From assembly GCA_963976435.1 (NCBI GenBank), contig CAXBKQ010000004.1, positions 112,858 to 176,857 of the forward strand: a stretch of 64,000 nucleotides of DNA, in the 5' to 3' direction. Positions within the stretch are counted from its first letter, which is position 1, and each line of letters opens with the position of its first letter. The notes beneath the pieces are model-generated. The model saw nothing but the letters and a program-made list of their open reading frames with translations, made no database searches and was not told where the DNA came from. Positions 17,929-25,894 of the stretch are shown here, piece after piece. Made by a program: the position numbers and the translations under genes. The DNA is from CAKZNE01 sp963976435 (GTDB taxonomy: Bacteria; Bacteroidota; Bacteroidia; Flavobacteriales; Schleiferiaceae).

Positions 17929-18942
17929 ATGATTAAGAAACTATATATCATCCTATTCATAAGCATTTGGGCATTAAGTTCCCAAGCTCAGGTTCTTCCC
18001 AATTTCGGAGGGGAAAGAGCTGGATTGTCAACCCTAAGTTTTCTAAAGAATGATCTTAATCCAAGGTCCATCGCCATGGCTGGATCCAGCGTATCCTTAT
18101 CTGGAGATGCCTATTCAGTACTTACTAATCCCGCAGCTTTGGGAGGATTAGAAAATAATAGTTATGCCGCTTCACACCTGTTTTTAGGAGGGGGAATTAA
18201 TCAATCATTACTTACCGGAAATTATTTGCTAAAAGATAAAATCAGTCATTTGGCATTTAGTATTAACTCCTTAAACTCTGGAGAAATGGAGGAAAGGACG
18301 GAATTCCAACCTCTTGGAACCGGAAGGCAAGTATATGTGAGTAATTTGGCTCTTGGTATTAGCTATGCCAGAGAATTATCAAAAGTATTTAGCGCAGGTA
18401 TTAGCCTTAAATATATTTATGAAGGAATAGCAAATTACAGTAATCACAATGCAACTGTTGATGTATCCTTCCTTTATAAAACAGATTTCAAAAGCCTTCA
18501 ATTTGCAGTGATGGTTCAAAATTTTGGAGGAAATTCTGCACTAGGAAATACAGATGAAGACATCCCGGTAGTTTATAACAGAACCACTGGAATTAATCTC
18601 GACGCGAATACAGTACCCACAGTTTTTAGCCTGGGCTTAAGTTTTAAACCTCTAGAAGAAGATCATCAAAGTTTAACAGCAAGTATTCAGTTGAATCACC
18701 CCAACGACAATGCAGAAAATTTTCGCCTCGGTTTTGAATATGAAATCCGTCAGTTGTTTTTTGTGAGAACCGGATATAAAATGAGCGTTAAAGGACAACA
18801 TCTCCCCACCTTTGGATTTGGATTGAGAAGTAAAATGGGTGGTAGACCCTTGTATATTGACTATGCAATTAACCCCACCAATTTTCTAGGTTTTCAGCAT
18901 TCTATTGGTTTGAGGTTGGATATTTTAAACAACGAACGATAA
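17929..18942 (+). CDS. PorV/PorQ family outer-membrane barrel
   Basis: This 337-residue protein has a signal peptide (~1-20, LSSQAQ) and the PorV/PorQ (UPF0164-type) opening RAGLSTLSFLKNDLNPRSIAMAGSSVSL, followed by SVLTNPAALGGLENNSYAASH. The remainder is a beta-barrel with terminal IDYAINPTNFLGFQHSIGLRL. PorV is the outer-membrane shuttle that receives T9SS cargo. This copy sits inside a cargo operon rather than with core T9SS genes, so it is better read as a paralog. It starts one base after the receptor stop and overlaps the next gene by one base (TAATG). Confidence 0.88.
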   Translation: MIKKLYIILFISIWALSSQAQVLPNFGGERAGLSTLSFLKNDLNPRSIAMAGSSVSLSGDAYSVLTNPAALGGLENNSYAASHLFLGGGINQSLLTGNYLLKDKISHLAFSINSLNSGEMEERTEFQPLGTGRQVYVSNLALGISYARELSKVFSAGISLKYIYEGIANYSNHNATVDVSFLYKTDFKSLQFAVMVQNFGGNSALGNTDEDIPVVYNRTTGINLDANTVPTVFSLGLSFKPLEEDHQSLTASIQLNHPNDNAENFRLGFEYEIRQLFFVRTGYKMSVKGQHLPTFGFGLRSKMGGRPLYIDYAINPTNFLGFQHSIGLRLDILNNER

Positions 18943-20159
18943 TGAAAAGGATATTAAAACTTCATATTTTTCTCCTGGGAATTATTTGCCTTAGTTCTTG
19001 TGAAAATTATTTTGGTGATAAAACAGATATTGGATTTATAGATGTACCCATAGCAGATTCTAGGCAAGTAGCCTATGTGCCTATTCAACCTGCTTTAAAT
19101 GACTTTACCAAACCTGTAGATATTTGTATTGGTTTTGACGGACTTATTTATGTGGTAGATGAAGGTAGTGAAGAAGTGGTGGCCATGGATGAATCAGGAA
19201 GAATACTGGGAAGAGTTAGAGTTCAAGGTGCCAGGTCTGTAACTCAGGATAGGAGATTCGATCTATTGGTTATTGGAAGCTTTGATACGCTCATCGCCAA
19301 TATCTCAAGAAGCTTTTCTGCCGTTTATAGATTGAGAATGATAAATGGGAATGGCTATAATATTGAGAATGCCCAGGTAATACGAAAAATCGTTCATCCT
19401 TTTTACCAAAAATCTACCTTCTCAAGTACCGATGAAATGGTGACCTTTAACAGAATTGGGATTATTGCTAATAATTCAGATATAACAAGGAATAACCAAT
19501 GGTATGTAAGCAGACAAGGGCCCTCCACTAGCTCTTTAAATCCAGATGATGCCATAGTTTGGTTTGGGAATGATGATGAAAGAATTTCTAATATTTCAGT
19601 AAATACTTCTAGTGGTTTGTTCAGGGATTATTTCGACAGTCCTTTTGGACTAAGCACCTTGTCCCAACCGCCACAGTTTACAGCCATAACTAGCAATGAC
19701 TTTTTATTCACCTCTTTAGATGAAAATAATTCACTGAAGGTGCAGTATATCGAGTTTTTAGAAACAGAATTTGGAGCGGAGTTTAGACCTAGAATTTTGG
19801 CTTCGAGTGGTGATACAGGTTTAGCTGATGGATTTATAAACTCTCCAGGAAAATTTAATGAACCTGTAGATGTTACCGTTTCTGGTGATGGTACACGTTA
19901 TATTTTTGTTGTTGATCGAGGATCAGATTCCATTCATCAATTCACCGCAACTGGCTTGGAAGGCGTTTTACCACCTGCCGCTACTGGTATTACTAAATAT
20001 CAAAATACGAGCTTTGGTGGAACAAGCAGCCCAGGTTCTCCAGAGTTAAACAAATTTAATAATCCAATGGCCATCGCTTATTTCCGAGAAATAATATACG
20101 TGGCGGATGCAGGAAATGGAAGGGTTCTAAGGTTTAAACTTACCACAGACTTCGATTAA
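18942..20159 (+). CDS. NHL-repeat-like beta-propeller lipoprotein
   Basis: The 405-residue protein has lipobox CLSSC with lipidated Cys 20. NHL-like blades are visible: FTKPVDICIGFDGLIYVVDEG (~60-80), FNEPVDVTVSGDGTRYIFVVD (~305-325) and FNNPMAIAYFREIIYVADAG (~370-390), with more divergent blades between. Such propellers bind proteins, glycans or RNA; which applies here cannot be told. It is the last gene of the coupled series starting at 7884, and no terminator hairpin follows. Confidence 0.83.
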   Translation: MKRILKLHIFLLGIICLSSCENYFGDKTDIGFIDVPIADSRQVAYVPIQPALNDFTKPVDICIGFDGLIYVVDEGSEEVVAMDESGRILGRVRVQGARSVTQDRRFDLLVIGSFDTLIANISRSFSAVYRLRMINGNGYNIENAQVIRKIVHPFYQKSTFSSTDEMVTFNRIGIIANNSDITRNNQWYVSRQGPSTSSLNPDDAIVWFGNDDERISNISVNTSSGLFRDYFDSPFGLSTLSQPPQFTAITSNDFLFTSLDENNSLKVQYIEFLETEFGAEFRPRILASSGDTGLADGFINSPGKFNEPVDVTVSGDGTRYIFVVDRGSDSIHQFTATGLEGVLPPAATGITKYQNTSFGGTSSPGSPELNKFNNPMAIAYFREIIYVADAGNGRVLRFKLTTDFD

Positions 20160-20246
20160 TACTTTCGTTAATTAGCTAGGACTTCACCTTTAATAAGTAG
20201 TTTCTTGGATTCATACTACCTGGCTCCTAGTTAATAGGTATTTATC

Positions 20247-20254
20247 TATATTTG
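20247..20254 (+). promoter_or_regulatory. -7 promoter box (TATATTTG) for the type B sorting-domain gene
   Basis: TATATTTG matches TAnnTTTG and ends 8 bp before ATG 20263, predicting a nearly leaderless mRNA. It separates this gene from the upstream operon. Confidence 0.6.
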
Positions 20255-20262
20255 TTTTCTAG

Positions 20263-20697
20263 ATGAAAGGAAAACTTTTACATATTACCATTTTCACATT
20301 GTTATTCACTTTTATGAGCTTGCTTTCATATGCTCAAAAAGGGAATGGTACTACAGTAAAGCCCAATCCTCTAAATTCCACAGTTAATACCTGCCAACTT
20401 TATGTGGCAACAGCCTTTACCCCTAATGATGATGGTATCAATGATAAATTCATAGTGAAGTACAATGGAGATTGTGAATTACTAGAGTTCGATATTAAAA
20501 TTTTTGACAGATGGGGAAGATTGGTTTATGAATCCGAAAAGGCAAATGAAGAATTTGCTTGGGATGGTACCAATGAAGGTAGTTCTGTAAAAGAAGGTGT
20601 TTATATGTGGAAGGTTTACGCTAAAATGATTGATCCTCAAAACACCAGCGAAGCCGTTATAGTGAACAAACAAGGAACTGTAGTGTTAATTCGATAA
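20263..20697 (+). CDS. Stand-alone CHU_C / T9SS type B sorting-domain protein
   Basis: The 144-residue protein has a signal peptide (~1-23, SLLSYAQ) and only ~20 linker residues. The rest (~46-144) is a complete gliding-motility-associated CHU_C domain: TAFTPNDDGINDKF, FDIKIFDRWGRLVYES, FAWDGTNEGSSVKEGVYMWKVYA, ending KQGTVVLIR. CHU_C domains normally sit at the end of very large secreted adhesins or enzymes and route them through T9SS, often needing SprF/PorP-type partners. Here there is no cargo. It may be a small surface protein, a decoy, or a remnant of a larger gene, although the intact signal peptide and promoter argue for a functional gene. Confidence 0.87.
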   Translation: MKGKLLHITIFTLLFTFMSLLSYAQKGNGTTVKPNPLNSTVNTCQLYVATAFTPNDDGINDKFIVKYNGDCELLEFDIKIFDRWGRLVYESEKANEEFAWDGTNEGSSVKEGVYMWKVYAKMIDPQNTSEAVIVNKQGTVVLIR

Positions 20698-20771
20698 GAT
20701 ATTTTTTAATTTTTTTTATCGATTTATTAAAATTTTGATTTAATTAGTTGTCCTATTTATCACTATCAAAA

Positions 20772-21278
20772 ATGCAAACTGCTACTAGCCCTAGTCCGCT
20801 ATTATCACAAGCCCAGCTTGTGGAATTATTCTTAAATTTTTCAAAAGAAATTGGTCTTCAGTTTATCCCAAAAAGCCTTGTTGGCAATGAAGAATTACCT
20901 GGATTAAAAGCCGAATCTGCGAATATTTATTACGATCTGGAAAGGATTAAATTTCCAGGAGATATCCTGAAATTAAGCGCTAGAATAGCCATTTGCAAAC
21001 CCGAAATAAGAAGAATTTTAGTAGGCGCTGGAATTCAAAATGATCATCTCAAGGAACAAAGAGAAATAGCAGCTCTACTGTGGATCTATGCCGCATGTCA
21101 AAAATTAAATATTGATCCAAAAATTGTTCTCCAAAATGATAGTTCTAAGGGCGAAACTGAATGGTATCTAGATAATTTTAATAGACGAAACTACATTGGC
21201 CTTTCTCTATTGTGCTCCATGAAACTAGCCGAAAAACCCAATTTTCCGATGATGGAAAAGTGGTTAAGGGTTGAATAG
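20772..21278 (+). CDS. Hypothetical cytosolic protein
   Basis: The protein has 168 residues from ATG 20772; an in-frame TTG at 20748 would add eight residues. It has no signal peptide, membrane segment or recognised domain. The sequence is mixed helix/strand (AQLVELFLNFSKEIGLQF, REIAALLWIYAACQKL) with a C-terminal MMEKWLRVE. Codon use and composition match the neighbours, so it is taken as a real gene. Its stop lies 3 bp from the end of the convergent YiiX-like gene. No function can be proposed. Confidence 0.7.
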   Translation: MQTATSPSPLLSQAQLVELFLNFSKEIGLQFIPKSLVGNEELPGLKAESANIYYDLERIKFPGDILKLSARIAICKPEIRRILVGAGIQNDHLKEQREIAALLWIYAACQKLNIDPKIVLQNDSSKGETEWYLDNFNRRNYIGLSLLCSMKLAEKPNFPMMEKWLRVE

Positions 21279-21281
21279 AAT

Positions 21282-21965
21282 TCAATAATTCGATTCAATT
21301 TCAACCAATAATGGGCTTTCAAATATAGCCTGAGGGGAAATTATCAATTGATTTATGGGAGGGCTATCGCCATATCTTTCTACCAATTTATCTCTAACTG
21401 ACTTAGATTGAATATCAAAATATTGAAGTTCTTTGGGTTCCCCAATTCTAACACCGGCCACCTGATTATATACCTTCCATACTAATTCAGAACAATACAT
21501 TTCTTCGTCGGACCAATTAAATTGCGAATCGTAATTTTTTCCAAGGTAAGATTCACAAATCTGATCCCAATGATCCCTACCCTTTTCCGTGGATAAATAG
21601 CTGAAATCCCTCAGCCTTTTCACCGCATATTTAGATTCCACACCACCTTCTACCCATTCTTTTAAAGGACTTCGTTTTACAGGTTGTACCGCCTCCAAGA
21701 CAAATAATTCTTCATCTATGGATTCAATTAATCCCATATGACTATAAGGTGATTTTGTAGCCTCCTGAATGGCGAAACTTTGACTCGAATTTGATGTCTG
21801 GAAAATTATATCTCCCGTTTTTAATAGTTGAATCCTTTCCTTCCAAACCTTTTGGCTTTTATCAAGATTTGCATCACCGAAATTCCCAATAATATAACGG
21901 GTAAGCCAAAATCCTCCAACGAAGGCAATGGCCATAAAAAATCCAATAATTAAATATCTTTTCAT
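21282..21965 (-). CDS. YiiX/YebB-like NlpC/P60-fold cysteine hydrolase
   Basis: The 227-residue protein has an N-terminal hydrophobic segment (~4-20, YLIIGFFMAIAFVGGFW) acting as signal or anchor. The permuted NlpC/P60 (YiiX) layout is clear: LKTGDIIFQ (~48-56), SPYSHMGLI with His 76, and EMYCSELVWKVY with Cys 158. It also has the family's CSELV context and a C-terminal SPQAIFESPLL. Such enzymes cleave amide or thioester/ester bonds of lipids or peptides; the substrate of the bacterial group is not known. It follows the clan-CD-like gene by 12 bp and is probably cotranscribed with it. Confidence 0.88.
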   Translation of the reverse strand: MKRYLIIGFFMAIAFVGGFWLTRYIIGNFGDANLDKSQKVWKERIQLLKTGDIIFQTSNSSQSFAIQEATKSPYSHMGLIESIDEELFVLEAVQPVKRSPLKEWVEGGVESKYAVKRLRDFSYLSTEKGRDHWDQICESYLGKNYDSQFNWSDEEMYCSELVWKVYNQVAGVRIGEPKELQYFDIQSKSVRDKLVERYGDSPPINQLIISPQAIFESPLLVEIESNY

Positions 21966-21977
21966 TTGTTTAAAATT

Positions 21978-22745
21978 TTAATCGAAGCCTGATGAAAAGG
22001 TTTTATCTGCCCATGAGTCGCCACATTTTTGATATTTAGCATAGGCCTTTTCCGCCCGTTTTTCAATTTGTGTAGGACTTTCCTTGGCCATCCACCCATC
22101 AATTGCCGCCTTCAAAGTATAGGCCTCTGGTGCCATAATTTTATTGGTCCAAAGTAAAGGATTTGCACAAGCATCAATAATTTCATCATAAAAATAATCT
22201 CTACTATAACAGGCCAAAATAATAACATCCTTTGCCGCCTCGCCATTTGGACTTAATTTGGCATCTGTCGTAAATTCCATAAGACCGTTATGACCGCAGT
22301 AGGCAACCAAATTAGATCCACCGCCAAAAAGTAAATATTGATTACTCCAATAAATACTATCGATATTTTTGGAATTGCTAGCTTCTAAAAATCGGTCAAT
22401 ACAACTTTTAATTTTATTACCTCTATAGGCATCTGCCAACAAATAAACCCCCTCTCTTCTATGTTTGAATAAAAGGCGCTCCAAAATAAAAAGGCTATCT
22501 CCTTCCAACTTTTTTATTAAAACCCAATCTTTCGACTTTTTACCAAAATATGTTTTCAAACCATAGGCCGCTCCCCAATAAAGATTATTTGAAGCATCAT
22601 TGCCATCTCCTAAATTGGCAGGAACTGGGGCAATGGATTGACTAAAATTATCCGCCAAGGCTACAAAAACATGAATTGTTCGAGCTTCGGAGAGGATGCT
22701 ATTTGCAAAAATTAAGCAGGGGAAAAGGAAAAGCATTTTAAACAT
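21978..22745 (-). CDS. Exported protein with clan-CD (caspase/hemoglobinase)-like His/Cys motifs
   Basis: The 255-residue protein has a signal peptide (~1-21). Its N-terminal core is IHVFVALADNFSQSI, then PVPANLGDGNDASNNLYWGAAYG, a pattern I associate with a conserved but unnamed bacterial family. VAYCGHNGLMEF (His 152) followed by DVIILACYSRDYF (Cys 179) has the HG...(A)C order and strand context of clan CD cysteine peptidases and CHAT-like proteins. The protein is short for a full peptidase of that clan. Function is inferred from motif geometry only. It is flanked in the same operon by an alpha/beta hydrolase (31 bp upstream) and the YiiX-like hydrolase (12 bp downstream). Confidence 0.7.
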   Translation of the reverse strand: MFKMLFLFPCLIFANSILSEARTIHVFVALADNFSQSIAPVPANLGDGNDASNNLYWGAAYGLKTYFGKKSKDWVLIKKLEGDSLFILERLLFKHRREGVYLLADAYRGNKIKSCIDRFLEASNSKNIDSIYWSNQYLLFGGGSNLVAYCGHNGLMEFTTDAKLSPNGEAAKDVIILACYSRDYFYDEIIDACANPLLWTNKIMAPEAYTLKAAIDGWMAKESPTQIEKRAEKAYAKYQKCGDSWADKTFSSGFD

Positions 22746-22776
22746 CTCAATAAAGGTTTGTCATAATAACTGATAA

Positions 22777-23421
22777 TTAAGAATTTTTAGTGCTTTTGGA
22801 ATAATCATTTATTATTTGACTTACTTCGATTCCACAATCATGAACCATAAAATGCCCAGCATCTATTATCACTTTTATATTAGGGTCATTAGGAAGGGGG
22901 AAAAGTTTATCCTCAGCACCGTGAATTTTTAAAACCCGATTAAGGCCTTTCTTATTATCCCAGTTCAGCAGCATCATTAATGCCCATTTATTGAATTTGG
23001 GATCTGAGTCTTTTATAATTTGCTTTAGCAATTCTTGGTCTTTTGGCCTAAAAAAATACTTTGCCATAGCAAAAGGAGGAATAAAAATAGAGGCTGGAAT
23101 AAGATGGATAATTTTGGATTTTGCTAGCCAAGAATATAAAAAGGGCATTTCATCTGATTTTTCAATATTGGAAATAAGAATGGTAAATTCAGGCTTGGCC
23201 ATTTGGCTAATTTCAACAGCCATAGCAGCTCCAAAACTCACACCTAGGAGAGCAAACTTCTCGTTTTGCGGTAATAGTGGAATATATTCTTCTGCATATT
23301 CTTTTAGACTTTTTTTTGAAGAATAATCTAACCAAGGAAGATGAATAAGCTCGTCATCTAGCTTTAAATTATCAAACACCCTCCAATCAGCTCCAAGTCC
23401 ACTAAAGCAAAAAATCTTCAT
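22777..23421 (-). CDS. Alpha/beta hydrolase
   Basis: The 214-residue cytosolic protein starts MKIFCFSGLGADWRVF, with the oxyanion-loop-like GLGAD. The nucleophile elbow is LLGVSFGAAMA (Ser 62), and the catalytic His lies in VIIDAGHFMVHD (His 190). ILKIHGAEDKLFP supplies the acid strand (Asp). It is short for the fold and lacks a large lid. Substrate is unknown; esters or lipids are usual for the family. It is the first gene of a minus-strand operon with the clan-CD-like and YiiX-like genes. Confidence 0.87.
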   Translation of the reverse strand: MKIFCFSGLGADWRVFDNLKLDDELIHLPWLDYSSKKSLKEYAEEYIPLLPQNEKFALLGVSFGAAMAVEISQMAKPEFTILISNIEKSDEMPFLYSWLAKSKIIHLIPASIFIPPFAMAKYFFRPKDQELLKQIIKDSDPKFNKWALMMLLNWDNKKGLNRVLKIHGAEDKLFPLPNDPNIKVIIDAGHFMVHDCGIEVSQIINDYSKSTKNS

Positions 23422-23529
23422 TTATAAAAAATTATCCTCTAGGAAAAATAGCAGCACTAAACTTAAGAAATACAAAATTTATTATTCCCTATATTTAAAC
23501 CGAAGTGCTTCACATTTTGTTGCTATTAC

Positions 23530-23925
23530 ATGAAAACAATTTATTTATTTCTAGCCCTTACTTTCACGGGTTTTAAAGCTCCACCAAAGCATCTGTTAAA
23601 AGTTAATTTTAATGGCTTATCGACTAATGAAGGTCAGATTTTAGTGAAAATTGTTAACGAGAAAAATGAAAAGATCAGTGGCCATAAAATTAGGGTCAAA
23701 GATCTCAGTGCAGAATTAAGTGTGGAATTGACTAGTGGTTCTTATGCCATCTCTGCCTTTCATGATATTAATAATGATGATAAGCTAAATACAAATGCCT
23801 TGGGAATTCCAACTGAAAAATACGGTTTTAGCAATAATGCAAGGGGCTGGTTTGGCCCACCAGAATTAAGTGAGCAATTAGTGAAGATCAATGGGGATAT
23901 GAAAATAAATATAAGCCTAAAATGA
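23530..23925 (+). CDS. DUF2141 family exported protein
   Basis: The 131-residue protein has a short signal peptide (MKTIYLFLALTFTGFKA) and the DUF2141 pattern: LLKVNFNGLSTNEGQILVKI, SGSYAISAFHDINNDDKLNTN, and the hallmark GIPTEKYGFSNNARGWFGPP. The family is common in Bacteroidota and has no established biochemical role; the DINNDDKLN segment resembles a calcium-binding loop. Its stop overlaps the start of the retropepsin gene as ATGA, which places it first in a translationally coupled set with two proteases. Confidence 0.92.
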   Translation: MKTIYLFLALTFTGFKAPPKHLLKVNFNGLSTNEGQILVKIVNEKNEKISGHKIRVKDLSAELSVELTSGSYAISAFHDINNDDKLNTNALGIPTEKYGFSNNARGWFGPPELSEQLVKINGDMKINISLK

Positions 23926-25139
23926 TAAAAAAAATAAAATTCGCCCTCCTCTTTTGCAGCCTATTAGCCATGGGTTCTTGTGGGATTTTTGGAAGTTCCT
24001 TTAGTCGGATGCTTTCCAAATCTGATATCATTTCTAAAGACTTTAAAGTAGAGGAAAGTTTCAATTTTGATAAAAGGTTGATTGTTGTAAAGGCGATTAT
24101 AAAAGGAAAGGAATTTGAGTTTATTTTCGATACTGGAGCATCCCTCTCCATCCTATCACAGGATGCCGCGAATGTCCTTAATTTAGAAGAGGAGAATGGT
24201 ATAAATATAAATGACAGCCAAGGGAATAGACAAAAACTTGGGACAGCCATCATCGACACAATAAGCATTGGAGGGGTTAAATTTAAAGGCATCGCTGTAA
24301 GCATTATTGATTGGCCAGAGAATTCGGCCATAAAATGTATAGCTAAAGATGGTATTATTGGAAATAATCTGATCCGCCATTGCAACTGGATAATTGATTA
24401 TAAAAACAGTACAATGATAATTAGTGATCAGGATCTTAGCGATGATGATTTTATCAATGTAAGCATGAAAACTGCTACAAAAAGGCCACGCCTCGATATT
24501 AAAATAAATGAAAAGAAACTGAATAATGTTCTTTTAGATTTAGGATCAGGTGGCGGATTAGATATTAGCCGAGATTTAGCAAAAAAATTAGAACTTAATG
24601 CAGAAAAGTACAATGGTATATATTTCCTAGATGGAAGCTCCCAAGGTTTATTCGGATCAAAATTGGACAGTGTATGTACACTAAAAATTGACAGCCTGGC
24701 TTTTGGTGACGGAGCGCTAACCATTCAAAATGCCGCATTGGATATTGAAAGTAAAAAAGGTGCGAAAATTGGCAATGTATTATTAGCTACCGGCCTATTA
24801 CATTTGGATTACAGCAATAATATTATTGGATTTAAACCCTATAAAAAACAAAGTATACTCAAGGATAAAAAAAGCTTTAGTTTTAGCCCCTCCTGGGGTG
24901 ATAAAGGCCTTTACATTTCCTCCATTCAGAAAATGGGATTGGCTGATGAAATGGGAATAAGTTATGGCGATATTATCTACAGTATTAATGGAAAGAGAAG
25001 TCAAGACTTTCAAGATTATTGCGATTATTTCAATTATATGTTAAATGATGTTTATAAAAACGACAGCTTGGTATTGATTATGGATAATCAAAAGGAAGAT
25101 CCTATTTTATTCAATAAAAAATCATTGTGGGAAAACTAA
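23922..25139 (+). CDS. Retropepsin-like aspartic protease lipoprotein with PDZ domain
   Basis: The 405-residue protein has lipobox LLAMGSC (Cys 20). A retropepsin-like half is clear at ~66-160: FEFIFDTGASLSILS (Asp in DTG, ~70), later IAKDGIIGNNLIRHC. A second half (~195-300) has VLLDLGSGGGLDISRDL, where the DTG becomes DLGS, as in bacterial two-lobed retropepsin-like proteins. Residues ~310-395 are a PDZ-like domain (GLYISSIQKMGLADEMGISYGDIIYSINGKR). It overlaps DUF2141 by 4 bp and the following outer-membrane protein by 13 bp. It probably acts in the periplasm or on the outer membrane. Confidence 0.88.
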   Translation: MIKKIKFALLFCSLLAMGSCGIFGSSFSRMLSKSDIISKDFKVEESFNFDKRLIVVKAIIKGKEFEFIFDTGASLSILSQDAANVLNLEEENGININDSQGNRQKLGTAIIDTISIGGVKFKGIAVSIIDWPENSAIKCIAKDGIIGNNLIRHCNWIIDYKNSTMIISDQDLSDDDFINVSMKTATKRPRLDIKINEKKLNNVLLDLGSGGGLDISRDLAKKLELNAEKYNGIYFLDGSSQGLFGSKLDSVCTLKIDSLAFGDGALTIQNAALDIESKKGAKIGNVLLATGLLHLDYSNNIIGFKPYKKQSILKDKKSFSFSPSWGDKGLYISSIQKMGLADEMGISYGDIIYSINGKRSQDFQDYCDYFNYMLNDVYKNDSLVLIMDNQKEDPILFNKKSLWEN

Positions 25140-25894
25140 AACTCCTCCTTTTATTAGGATTATTTTTTACAATTTCTAAATCTTCTGCTCAAATATATGA
25201 TGGTCACTACCTTCCTTTTGGATTAGGTTATAGCCATCAAACGGTTAAGGACAATTCCTTTTCCCCAGTAAGTTATTCTGGCCATTTGGGTTCTATTTCA
25301 ACAGGTTATTACAGCCAAACTAAAAACTGGCTGAGCCTACTTGATATTTCTGGATTTGGAGCATTCCTCTATCCAAATGTTAATAGAGAAAATAATAGTA
25401 ATTCAGCTATCAGCATCAGTGCCAGATTAATTTATAGGATGTCCTATAAAGTTTATGAAAAAAGAAATTGGCATTTTTTCGCTGGGCTGGTCAATCACAA
25501 TATTTGGGATTATAGAGATATCAGCAGCTTTTCAAATAACAGTTTTAATTTTAATGGCTTTTTCTCTGCTGGTATTAACCTTAGCACCCAAAAAAACTTT
25601 GAACTTTGGAATCAGAATTTTGGATTCCAATATACTCTGGCCATTCCATTTGTTACTTATGCCTTGCGTCCAGGCTATATTAAGCCTTTTTTAGCTGAAG
25701 AAATTGGCAGTCAAGATTTTTATTTTTGGTCGGATTATTTCGCCCTAGACTCAAAAACGGAATTGTTTTGGAAAATAAATTCCAACAATCTTATCCGCTT
25801 GACTTATCAATGGGAGTATAGCCAACTGGATGAATTAAACAAAGTTCAGGTGGCAGGCCATCATCTTTCACTTTCAACAATATTTGGATTTTGA
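25127..25894 (+). CDS. Outer-membrane beta-barrel protein
   Basis: The 255-residue protein is read from GTG 25127, which overlaps the retropepsin gene by 13 bp. It has a signal peptide (LLLLLGLFFTISKSSAQ) and amphipathic strands with alternating aromatic residues (GHLGSISTGYYSQTKNW, IRLTYQWEYSQL, HHLSLSTIFGF, ending in Phe). The terminal aromatic strand is typical of proteins assembled by BamA. No named family is recognised. It is coupled downstream to the S41 gene through a TTTTGA overlap. Confidence 0.82.
   Translation: MGKLKLLLLLGLFFTISKSSAQIYDGHYLPFGLGYSHQTVKDNSFSPVSYSGHLGSISTGYYSQTKNWLSLLDISGFGAFLYPNVNRENNSNSAISISARLIYRMSYKVYEKRNWHFFAGLVNHNIWDYRDISSFSNNSFNFNGFFSAGINLSTQKNFELWNQNFGFQYTLAIPFVTYALRPGYIKPFLAEEIGSQDFYFWSDYFALDSKTELFWKINSNNLIRLTYQWEYSQLDELNKVQVAGHHLSLSTIFGF

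Noticed and set aside
20691..20722. A TCGATAA/TTATCGA hairpin at the end of the CHU_C gene
   Set aside because: The stem is only 7 bp and AT-rich with an 18-nt loop, so it is too weak to call a terminator.
23888..24385. A 165-codon minus-strand frame over the retropepsin gene
   Set aside because: It is a shadow of the plus-strand frame, which shows a lipobox, DTG motif and PDZ domain.
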